From assembly GCA_028285035.1 (NCBI GenBank), contig JANQQF010000070.1, forward strand, positions 135,011-199,010: DNA of 64,000 bases. Direction: 5' to 3'. How positions within the stretch are numbered: position 1 is the stretch's first letter; each line of letters begins with the position of its first letter. The notes beneath the pieces were generated by a model. That model was not told the origin of the DNA. It worked only from the letters and a program-made list of their open reading frames with translations, and made no database searches. A program made the translations under genes and the position numbers. Positions 54,501-61,345 of the stretch are shown piece after piece. The DNA is from Phycisphaerae bacterium (GTDB lineage Bacteria > Chloroflexota > Anaerolineae > 4572-78 > J111).

Positions 54501-55473
54501 GTCATTCTGGACGTGTTATGCAATTGACGATGGTCAAAGCGACGTTGGTGAATTCCAAGTACGGGGCGATGATGGTAATTGGATCACGTTGGACAGCTAC
54601 ACCGGAGCAAACAACAATTGGCAACAAAAACAATTCTTTGTATCAGAAATCGCAGGCGCTGAGGACTTTGATTTCCGTTTCCTTCTAGATACAAATGGGG
54701 CCAACGATAATGGCTGGTTTGTTGATGATGTTACAGTCAGCCTAGATTATGATGTTGATGATGATGGCCTCAGCAATGTTGTTGAGAATGCCGAACAGGG
54801 GACAGACACAGATGATGATGACATCCCAGATTATCTTGATGCCGACTCAGATAATGACACCATTCCCGATAGTGTTGAGGGCAGCATCGATACTGATGAG
54901 GATGACATTCCGAATTATCGTGACACGGACTCTGATAATGACACCATTCCAGATCAGATCGAAGGAACGGGAGATATCGATGGTGATGGCATTCCAAATT
55001 ATCTAGATCCCGACTCTGATAATGACAACATTTCTGATGAAGTCGAGGGGACTGTTGATACAGATGAGGATGGTAAGCCCAATTATCTTGACGAAGACTC
55101 TGATGGGGACCAAATTCCTGATAGTGTTGAAGGCAACGAGGATGGGATTGATGGCGATGGCATTCCAAATTATCTGGATGAAGACTCTGATGGTGATGGT
55201 ATTTTAGATGAGGAAGAAACAGCCGGTGATGCTGATGCTGACGGTATGAAGAACTTCGAGGATATTGACTCAGACGGTGATGGAATATCTGACACTGCTG
55301 AAGGTACAGAGGACACTGATAATGATGGTCGTGCTAACTATCTAGACATCGACTCAGATAACGACGGCATTCCAGATGCAGTTGAAGGTACGAATGACGA
55401 AGATGACAATGGGGTAGCCGATTATCTCGAACGTAATGGCGTACAAATATTCTTACCTATCCTTATCAAATAG
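51511..55473 (+). CDS. Secreted transglutaminase-like, calcium-binding multidomain protein (paralogue 3)
   Basis: 1,320 residues, same order of parts as the two upstream paralogues. Signal peptide MKKGRLNTIINLTILTSLVA...LSASA; calcium-loop segment DPDFDGIPTSLEEAGW; transglutaminase-like core with Cys373 in DADCNGNASVYTTFLRSAG and His402 in AHYDTATEVWVDGQW (29 residues apart again); beta-sandwich modules opening DQDNDGRYDQ, DTNGDGFIDQ and DTDNDSDFDS; MAM-like module ending GWFVDDVTVSL; and a long DSDNDTIPD-type stalk. It ends RNGVQIFLPILIK. The N-terminal insert between the calcium loops and the core is shorter than in paralogues 1 and 2. The ATG at 51511 has AAAGG about eight bases upstream; a start at 51448 would place non-hydrophobic residues before the signal peptide. 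Confidence 0.85.
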   Translation: MKKGRLNTIINLTILTSLVASSLLTPLSASASHIIPTSGAHVRTESHAPMLQSSNLLDPDFDGIPTSLEEAGWSHEGGGPYVTNPNNPDTDGDGLSDGTEHLYQTNPNDDKSPGLYVEYRSEYQTKKYYPWQQAGALQADRFIVHTELADETKHDIIVRRGTTLQLGGPIGATLEIIKADSGLTDLQPLSHICSGGGWAIPIPEDAKTGTYTLRATDGGWQEELTLYVIFELDQPDGGELTQTHVDSFSYNDDLDNHRDSIAIYWDTSYDTNSTTYWDHDVYGWGIGWETDFTEQYVFEDRVMTALQGFDDKRAAANALRNYTDTIVDFNAYAFPNSSQDALLNSYYDYNSRDGEYIHENDTHTPNGTIDADCNGNASVYTTFLRSAGLTARPMAVDWGWAHYDTATEVWVDGQWLVQRAYYPWGNDLHTRQQWGQSKYWNQHDLILVAGPEWQFDQINIDYQGAEVEDYFTRRKYENGSWVEYPHQYGTAVSEIKRWDWVETPTLAYWGRQPATLIGDCRDNGCEGGSIGVLSSEPPVGPETHPEIARLTQILSDYGVDQDNDGRYDQLVVEAEIEVSQVDEYYIDARLNDLDPETRLGGQIDSIAGAGLQQTLEPGLNVVSLVFDGRMIGQKNASGPYVIDWLRITNEPNIEPHLSEGLIDEQQPNYITANYDAQEFEGQDAAFTESYNHNAQDTNGDGFIDQVVVNTGITINEAGSYRVEGNLTTVAGEVVAETSWQGSDGQVSLVFDALLARPDSYYLRDLTLYGPSGLIETIGRTRAYDLSNYAYDLGSFYSSGIQTQSSGALSISGITTTDTDNDSDFDSLDVSISTFVAVAGQYKIEAWLESANGALIALRSQEEAWSAGIHNATLSFDGASINAFGANGPYKVIDLKLLGWNGFFYTTLLSEGEPDNGTTNAYTFDQFDGSSHLVMADGIEGDAATYWNLTETSWSVTDEAAHTPAQAWTDSPNANYSAGETKLTANKIDVSNVAIPTVSFWTCYAIDDGQSDVGEFQVRGDDGNWITLDSYTGANNNWQQKQFFVSEIAGAEDFDFRFLLDTNGANDNGWFVDDVTVSLDYDVDDDGLSNVVENAEQGTDTDDDDIPDYLDADSDNDTIPDSVEGSIDTDEDDIPNYRDTDSDNDTIPDQIEGTGDIDGDGIPNYLDPDSDNDNISDEVEGTVDTDEDGKPNYLDEDSDGDQIPDSVEGNEDGIDGDGIPNYLDEDSDGDGILDEEETAGDADADGMKNFEDIDSDGDGISDTAEGTEDTDNDGRANYLDIDSDNDGIPDAVEGTNDEDDNGVADYLERNGVQIFLPILIK

Positions 55474-55493
55474 TAACTCTGTTTCAATATAAG

Positions 55494-55521
55494 AAAGAGC
55501 GGTCCGGAGACCGCTCTTTTT
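55494..55521 (+). terminator. Intrinsic terminator after surface paralogue 3
   Basis: AAAGAGCGGTC and GACCGCTCTTT pair perfectly around CGGA, followed by TT. Confidence 0.92.
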
Positions 55522-55605
55522 GATTCCAAAAAATTTGACTCATCATTCTCCATAAATCAAAATAGCCTTCATTAATCATCACATATAATTTGTTTGGAGG
55601 ATATT

Positions 55606-56805
55606 ATGAATATCGTCAAGCCTGAAGAGGTTGGTTTATCAACAGAGCGCCTCATACACCTCACCAACAAAATGCAGTACTTCATTGATGCCAGAGAGAT
55701 CGCGGGCACAGTGAGCTTGATTGCCCGCCGAGGCCAGGTCGCTCATTTCCAAGCTCAAGGGCTGCAAGATGCAGAAGCCAATATCCCCATGCAGTTGGAT
55801 ACTTTGTTCCGGATTTACTCAATGACCAAACCTATCACCAGCTTGGCGGTGATGATGCTTTATGAAGTGGGTCATTTCCAACTCAATGAACCGATCAAAA
55901 AATACATTCCGGTATTGGACGATCTCAAGGTATTTGTCAAACAAGGTTTCACTGGCTTTGAGCTTGCTGAACTAGAACGGGACATCACTATTCACGATTT
56001 ACTCATCCACACAGCCGGTTTTAGTTACGGCTTTTTTGCAGACTCTCCCATCGAGGCGATGTATCGCGAGCCGAACATCCTTAGACCAGAAAACAGTTTA
56101 GCTGAGATGATGGCCGAATTAGCAGAGAAGCCGCTGTATTATCAGCCTGGCACAAATTGGCGTTATAGTGTCGCAACAGACATTCTTGGCCATTTGGTTG
56201 AGGTTGTTTCAGGTCAACCATTCGACACATTCCTCCAAGAACGTATTCTCAACCCACTCGGTATGCAAGATACCAGCTTTGTTGTGTCTGAGGAAAAAAT
56301 GCATCGTTTGGCCGCTTATTATGAGCCAGATGAAACAGGTTGCATCAGGTTGCGTCCGCCTGAAGTTTCACGGAATTATGTACAATCGTTGCCAAACAAA
56401 TCAGGTGGAGGTGGGCTTGTCTCAACCGCCGCTGATTATCTTCGCTTTACCCAAATGATGCTCAACGGTGGTCAGTTGGACGGTTTGCGACTTGTCAGCC
56501 GAAAAACGATTGAATTGATGACGTCCAACCATATTAAACCTGAATTGATGCCTTTATCAATTGGGGGCAATGAGCTAGGTGGTTATGGCTTTGGGCTAGG
56601 GGTTCGCGTCATGCTTGACCCAGCCCAAGCAGAAACGCTCGGCTCGATTGGTGAGTATGGCTGGGCTGGCATCGCCACAACCTACTTTTTCATCGACCCT
56701 CAGGAGGAGATGATTGGGATCAGTATGGCCCAATTATTGCCCCCTGAAACCCATCCAATTCGTTACTTTTTCCATCAGCTAGCCTATCAGGCAATTATTG
56801 ATTGA
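55606..56805 (+). CDS. Serine beta-lactamase-like hydrolase (class C/esterase family)
   Basis: 399 residues of the beta-lactamase/DD-peptidase/EstB superfamily. The catalytic SxxK is SMTK in FRIYSMTKPITSLAV. The second motif is YSV in WRYSVATDILGHL, a variant of YxN. The third-box region is probably the GEYGWAGIATTYF segment near the C-terminus, the form seen in many EstB-like esterases. No signal peptide, so it is probably a cytoplasmic esterase or peptidase rather than a resistance enzyme. The ATG follows GGAGG by five bases; a TTG at 55594 overlaps that site. It follows the terminator of surface paralogue 3 and is independent. Confidence 0.85.
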   Translation: MNIVKPEEVGLSTERLIHLTNKMQYFIDAREIAGTVSLIARRGQVAHFQAQGLQDAEANIPMQLDTLFRIYSMTKPITSLAVMMLYEVGHFQLNEPIKKYIPVLDDLKVFVKQGFTGFELAELERDITIHDLLIHTAGFSYGFFADSPIEAMYREPNILRPENSLAEMMAELAEKPLYYQPGTNWRYSVATDILGHLVEVVSGQPFDTFLQERILNPLGMQDTSFVVSEEKMHRLAAYYEPDETGCIRLRPPEVSRNYVQSLPNKSGGGGLVSTAADYLRFTQMMLNGGQLDGLRLVSRKTIELMTSNHIKPELMPLSIGGNELGGYGFGLGVRVMLDPAQAETLGSIGEYGWAGIATTYFFIDPQEEMIGISMAQLLPPETHPIRYFFHQLAYQAIID

Positions 56806-56879
56806 ATATCTCACGTGGGGGGCACTCAGCCCCCTACAATGCTTCATATTTCTAGTGCACTTCTCGAAAAATTAAGATT
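56806..56879. repeat. Gap with GGGGGC hairpin before the YHYH gene
   Basis: GGGGGGC-ACTCA-GCCCCC (about 56816-56834) forms a short hairpin without a T-run, downstream of the beta-lactamase-like gene. Nothing else recognisable. Confidence 0.4.
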
Positions 56880-56914
56880 TTCTAAACAATTTCTAAACAT
56901 CTTTCTGTTAGGAT
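56880..56914 (+). promoter_or_regulatory. Tandem 11-bp direct repeats and -10 box upstream of the YHYH gene
   Basis: TTCTAAACAAT (56880-56890) and TTCTAAACATC (56891-56901) are in phase at 11 bp, then a weaker third copy. A -10-like TAGGAT (56909-56914) begins seven bases after the second copy, as upstream of surface paralogue 3. Confidence 0.5.
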
Positions 56915-57021
56915 ATTGACTGTCCATAGCGTTTGTGGGGTTTGTCACAGGTATCATCCCTACGACTAATTGCAACACCCTGACCATCAATCACTAACCA
57001 CCCTTTTTACAGGAGAAGCTC

Positions 57022-58821
57022 ATGAAATACACAAACGTTTTACTGATCATTGTCGTTTTAACTCTCTGGCTCGCAGGCTGCGGCGGGGAGCCCCCACGCA
57101 GAGAGGCCCCTCCCGAGGCGCAACAACCGCAGCAGCCCACGGTCACCCCCGTATTTACCCCACCCCCGCCGCCTGCTACACCCACTGAGGTCGCTCAAGT
57201 GGAGACAGAGAGCGAAATAGAAGAAGTTGTTGAGGAAGATACAGAAACTGAAGCTGTAGAATTACAGGCAGCAGCAAGTACCGAGACCGCTGAAAATGTG
57301 ACGCAAGATACCACCACGAGTGAACAGTCTGCCGAAACAGAAGAAAATGTGGAAACTGAAGCGGTCATCGAGGCTGAGATAGCTGAAGAAAATGTGACAA
57401 CATCAGCAACAGCCCCTCAACCATCAGTCTTAACAGATTGGCTCATCAACACCACTGATGAAAGAAGCGTAAACTTTAGCGCTTCAGTCAATGTCCAATC
57501 GGTGGAGCAGGTAGATATTAATGGCACACCTTTTGCCCTAATTCGCTCAACCGGCATCCCCAACTATACCACCGAAATTTCACAAGAACTGCTTAATAGC
57601 TTGAACAGTCGTCCTAAAGCTACAAGCGATTTTACCAATGGACAACCCAGCATCCAAGCAGGACAAGTTATAAATTTCGGCGATGACATTGGTTATTCCG
57701 CCCCTCGAGGATGTGCTGCACCAGCTGAGGGCTTTGGCTACTGGCCACCAGGGCCAGCCTGCCCAACTGCCCAGAACAACCAGCTTTACATCCCCCTCAA
57801 CCCCGAACCTGCTACAGATGAGGTTTGTGAAACACAACTCGACATAATTGGCCTATGGGTCAATGGGGTGTTGGTCTTCAATTGGGGTGACGGACAATCC
57901 TACAACAATGAACGCGTATGGCAAAACACAGCATTCGACTTTGAAGCCTATGATCTTGATATCTGCCCCGGTCACAGTGCAGATGGTAAATATCATCACC
58001 ACTCCTACCCAACCTGTTTAGGTGAACAGCTCGGTGATGATGGCTCAGGACCATCACCAATCATTGGCTATGCTGCTGATGGTTACCCAATTTATGGACC
58101 GTGGCACGACACAGGTGTTCTTGTCGAAAGCTGTTGGAAGGTGCGAAACTATGATGATCCAAACTCGCCAACAGGCTGTGGGGTTGCTGGAGAGCGGTCA
58201 TGTCAATTTATAGATCAATATGACATTAGCAAAGGCACAACACCTGTGTCAATTGGTCCCCGAACCGATGCTGTGGTTGAGTCACAATCTCGCAATTTAA
58301 TTCCAGCCGTCGCAGGCACTTATTTTGAAGATTACCACTATGATGCAGCCTGTACCGCCCAAGGCGAGCAATACTTAGACGAGCATAACGGTCACAACCA
58401 CGACGGTCTCGGCTACCACTACCACGCTACTCGCAAACAAAACGCTGATGGCACCTTTATCGATACCTTCCCCTACTACATCGGCCCCGAATTCTATGGC
58501 AAAGTACATGACATCACCCAACAGAATGGTGTACGATGTACGGCTGGCAGGCCCGGCGGTGGTGGACAACCATCAGGTAATCAACAACAGGGCCAACCGC
58601 AAAGCGACCAACCACAGGGGCAAAACCAGCAAGAGGGCGGACAACCACAAGGCGGTGGCGGCCAACCTGATTTTGCGGCAGCCGCTCAAATCTTGGGGAT
58701 TACTGAGCAGCAACTGATGGAGGCGCTAGGTCCACCCCCACCTGACTTTACTGCCGCTGCCGAGAAGCTTGGCATCACTGAGCAGGCTTTGACCGAAGCA
58801 ATTCAGCAGTCAGCGCAGTAG
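57022..58821 (+). CDS. YHYH-domain lipoprotein
   Basis: 599 residues. A lipoprotein signal (LLIIVVLTLWLAGCGG, lipobox LAGC) anchors it to the membrane. A proline-rich and then acidic linker (about 25-130) leads to a domain ending in the YHYH motif: ADGKYHHHSYPTCLG, GYAADGYPIYGPW and GLGYHYHATRKQNADGTFIDTFPYYIG. YHYH proteins are widespread secreted proteins, often near copper or carbohydrate genes, without a proven activity; the clustered histidines suggest metal binding. The C-terminus is Gln/Gly/Pro-rich, then two copies of DFxAAAxxLGITEQxLxEA. AGGAGAAGC precedes the ATG. It shares the 11-bp upstream repeats with the surface paralogues. Confidence 0.85.
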   Translation: MKYTNVLLIIVVLTLWLAGCGGEPPRREAPPEAQQPQQPTVTPVFTPPPPPATPTEVAQVETESEIEEVVEEDTETEAVELQAAASTETAENVTQDTTTSEQSAETEENVETEAVIEAEIAEENVTTSATAPQPSVLTDWLINTTDERSVNFSASVNVQSVEQVDINGTPFALIRSTGIPNYTTEISQELLNSLNSRPKATSDFTNGQPSIQAGQVINFGDDIGYSAPRGCAAPAEGFGYWPPGPACPTAQNNQLYIPLNPEPATDEVCETQLDIIGLWVNGVLVFNWGDGQSYNNERVWQNTAFDFEAYDLDICPGHSADGKYHHHSYPTCLGEQLGDDGSGPSPIIGYAADGYPIYGPWHDTGVLVESCWKVRNYDDPNSPTGCGVAGERSCQFIDQYDISKGTTPVSIGPRTDAVVESQSRNLIPAVAGTYFEDYHYDAACTAQGEQYLDEHNGHNHDGLGYHYHATRKQNADGTFIDTFPYYIGPEFYGKVHDITQQNGVRCTAGRPGGGGQPSGNQQQGQPQSDQPQGQNQQEGGQPQGGGGQPDFAAAAQILGITEQQLMEALGPPPPDFTAAAEKLGITEQALTEAIQQSAQ

Positions 58822-58825
58822 TGGT

Positions 58826-58858
58826 TATAGAGTTTGTAGGATTTGTAGAGTTCGAGGG
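58826..58858. repeat. TAGAGTT-type dispersed repeat
   Basis: TATAGAGTTTGTAGGATTTG and TAGAGTTCGAGG follow the YHYH stop, a copy of the family seen at 23473 and 39071. Confidence 0.5.
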
Positions 58859-58874
58859 TTAAAGATTGAATAGC

Positions 58875-58914
58875 AAAGGGTGGGAAGACTACGGATAGAG
58901 CCCCCACCCTTTTT
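58875..58914 (+). terminator. Intrinsic terminator after the YHYH gene
   Basis: AAAGGGTGGG and CCCACCCTTT pair perfectly around an 18-base loop and run into TTTTT. Confidence 0.85.
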
Positions 58915-58956
58915 CAGTCTGATTTCAGTGATACTAATCATCAATTGTCAATCTTT

Positions 58957-59514
58957 CTACCCAGCCTCCGGCGGATACTTCTTGGCCAGTCGTCGGATCG
59001 TATTCACATTTCGCAAGGTAGCTGGGGCACCGATAACCTTCTCCAGCACACCGCCAGAAAACTTGGAGTCACCCAGTTGCTTCTGATGAAGCCAGTAGGC
59101 TTCGCTCCCTTTAACCTGAAAATCATCAACCGCTGTTTTTTGGGCAAAAAGCTTGATTTTGGCTTCGTCATCCAATGGTTTAGCTAGGAATGCCACATAC
59201 AACGTGTTCCCCCCTTTCACCAGTTCAATCGGCCCAAACGGTTCATGAGCTACAATCTCGGCTAACTGGGCAGGGGTTCTGATGAACGTGTCGACGGTAT
59301 AGCCTAAACGCTCCGCAAGATGCGCTTCGATTTGTTGTTCAAGTTCGGGAACTAATTGTGAGGGGGTATCAAAAATCACGTTGCCACTGGCGATAAATGT
59401 CTCAACGTTGGCAAAACCCATCTCCTCAAACAACATCCGTAGGTCTGCCATTTTGATATTCCGATTACCAACATTAATCGCCCGCAAAAAGGCAATATAC
59501 TTGGATGCAGCCAT
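58957..59514 (-). CDS. DUF1697-family protein
   Basis: 185 residues. The family N-terminus is unmistakable: YIAFLRAINVGNRNIKMADLRMLFEEMGFANVETFIASGNVIFDTP, followed by the central FIRTPAQLAEIVAHEPFG and the C-terminal RNVNTIRRLAKKY. The family folds as a small alpha/beta protein and has no established biochemical role. GAGGAT precedes the ATG. It is transcribed divergently from the DUF5519 gene with 53 bases between starts. Confidence 0.9.
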   Translation of the reverse strand: MAASKYIAFLRAINVGNRNIKMADLRMLFEEMGFANVETFIASGNVIFDTPSQLVPELEQQIEAHLAERLGYTVDTFIRTPAQLAEIVAHEPFGPIELVKGGNTLYVAFLAKPLDDEAKIKLFAQKTAVDDFQVKGSEAYWLHQKQLGDSKFSGGVLEKVIGAPATLRNVNTIRRLAKKYPPEAG

Positions 59515-59567
59515 CGCAATTATCCTCTCAATTTGGTCATCATCCGGTCAAGGGTACAATCGAATTT

Positions 59568-60035
59568 ATGAAGAAAGATAAACGTCACACCCCTGCTTGG
59601 TATCACGACTTCAAGCTTCTGAGTAGAGAGCTGCGACAAATGAATGCTGGTCGAATTTGGGAGGGTGCTTTAACTGGGATCAGGGCTTTGTACATGGGTG
59701 TGCCAAATGCTCAAAGAACCATCAATCAAGCTGTACTTAGCTGGGAAGGCACGACCAAACATCGCCATCGATACGGTGGCACCGAGTGGCGGCTGGGTCG
59801 GCGCGAGTTGGGACACATTCATGGCAACTGGCTCGTTGATATTCCATTTCCAAAAAAGGTTCGGAATGAGGTTGTTGCTGCGGGAGAGGCCCAAGCCCAT
59901 CACATTTTACCAGAGAGTGGGTGGATCAGCTATTATCTGAATGACAGGGAAGATATTGACCACGCCATCAGTCTCTTGCGTCGGTCCTTTGAATTAGCCG
60001 TGGCCCAACAAGCCCGACGCCAGAAAAAGGGTTGA
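59568..60035 (+). CDS. DUF5519 (luciferase-like domain) protein
   Basis: 155 residues. The family core is clear: KHRHRYGGTEWRLGRRELGHIHGNWLVDIPFPKKVRNEVV, then AEAQAHHILPESGWISYYL and a helical end (HAISLLRRSFELAVA). These proteins are named for a domain found beside luciferase-like monooxygenases but no reaction is assigned; the arginine and histidine rows suggest a phosphate-rich ligand or nucleic acid. The ATG at 59568 is used because sequence ahead of it belongs to the divergent promoter region; the open frame reaches back to 59505. The stop is eight bases from the convergent E2 stop. Confidence 0.82.
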   Translation: MKKDKRHTPAWYHDFKLLSRELRQMNAGRIWEGALTGIRALYMGVPNAQRTINQAVLSWEGTTKHRHRYGGTEWRLGRRELGHIHGNWLVDIPFPKKVRNEVVAAGEAQAHHILPESGWISYYLNDREDIDHAISLLRRSFELAVAQQARRQKKG

Positions 60036-60043
60036 AAGCTCTA

Positions 60044-61309
60044 TCAGGCCCAATTTTCCAACATCTCTTTCACACTGGCAACAAAATGATCGGCGGTGGC
60101 CCCATCTAGAATTCGATGATCGAAAGTGAAGCTGAGATAAGCCATCGGACGAATGGCAATGAGATCATTCGCCTTATCTTCAATAACCACCACACGCTTC
60201 TCAATTTTACCCACCCCGAGGATGCCACATTGGGGCTGATTGATGATAGGCGTAGCAAAGAGGCTCCCTGATACACCGTGGTTTGTTATTGTAAACGTAC
60301 CACCATTAACCTCATCTGGCTGGAGTTGATTAGTCCGGGCTCGTTCGGCCAAATCGTTCACCTGTCGGGCCAATCCGGTCAGATTGAGCTCATCAGCCTG
60401 CTTCAAAACAGGCACAATCAAACCATCGGGAATAGCCACAGCCAAACCAATATTGATTTGTTGTTTCAAAATCAAGCCTTGGTCACGCCAACTACTGTTG
60501 ACGTTGGGATACTCGCGGAGGGCTTGGGCAACGGCTTGTACAATATACGGCGTCAGGGTCAAGTGGATGCCCTTTTGGGCAAATTCGGGCTTATGTGCCC
60601 GTCGGTGCGCCATTACTGTCGAAAAATCGGCCTCAAAAATCGTGGTAACGTGAGGGCTCGTTTGTTTGCTGTGAACCATATGCGCCGCAATCGCCTGACG
60701 CATTCGGCTTAGTGGGGCTAAGGTTTCAGTCTGAGACAAGTCAAGGCTGGGTTTGGGTTGTGCATTGATCTGATTTGGAACAACTTCGGTTGGGGTGGAG
60801 GGGGCAGGAGTAATCTCTGATTCTACTTTGACCTCTTGAGCCAAATAACGTTCAACATCTTTCTTTGTAACCCGACCATTGCGCCCCGTTCCTGAAATTT
60901 GGGAAACATCCACGTCATGTAATTTCACCATTTGAGCCACGACTGGACTGAGACGCGGGGGCTTCTCAACCTCGGTCTGAGTAGCCGAAGCAGTCACAGC
61001 GACAAGAGGTGTGGGCAAGGCGATAGCAGGTTCGGGCATATGACCGTTGCCATTCTGATGAACAATTTCGCCAGCCTGCCCAATGATTGCAATCGGATGA
61101 CCAACCTCCACAGCCGTGCCAACAGCGACTAACAATTTGAGAACAGTGCCACTCGTTTCGGCCACAATTTCGGTGGTGACTTTATCGGTCTCAAGTTCAG
61201 CTAACGGCTCATCCTGATTAATCAAGTCCCCTTCCTGTTTGAGCCAGTTGACTACCGTGGCTTCAATAATGCCCTCTCCCATTTCCGGCATCTTAACTTC
61301 AAACGACAT
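60044..61309 (-). CDS. 2-oxoacid dehydrogenase E2 (dihydrolipoyl acyltransferase)
   Basis: 421 residues. Lipoyl domain with lipoyl-lysine Lys43 in LAELETDKVTTEIVAE, an Ala/Pro-rich linker, a peripheral-subunit-binding domain (RLSPVVAQMVKLHDVDVSQI and GRNGRVTKKDVERYL), and the catalytic domain with FTFDHRILDGATADHF (His and Asp of the acyltransferase). It moves the acyl group from E1 to CoA. The fused E1 gene lies 36 bases upstream on the same strand, so the two form one operon; the single lipoyl domain and its E1 partner favour a branched-chain or broad-specificity complex. No E3 gene is in the window. AGGAG precedes the ATG by six bases. Confidence 0.93.
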   Translation of the reverse strand: MSFEVKMPEMGEGIIEATVVNWLKQEGDLINQDEPLAELETDKVTTEIVAETSGTVLKLLVAVGTAVEVGHPIAIIGQAGEIVHQNGNGHMPEPAIALPTPLVAVTASATQTEVEKPPRLSPVVAQMVKLHDVDVSQISGTGRNGRVTKKDVERYLAQEVKVESEITPAPSTPTEVVPNQINAQPKPSLDLSQTETLAPLSRMRQAIAAHMVHSKQTSPHVTTIFEADFSTVMAHRRAHKPEFAQKGIHLTLTPYIVQAVAQALREYPNVNSSWRDQGLILKQQINIGLAVAIPDGLIVPVLKQADELNLTGLARQVNDLAERARTNQLQPDEVNGGTFTITNHGVSGSLFATPIINQPQCGILGVGKIEKRVVVIEDKANDLIAIRPMAYLSFTFDHRILDGATADHFVASVKEMLENWA

Positions 61310-61345
61310 TAAAAACTCCTAAATTCTGTGGTTAGTGGGTAGTGA

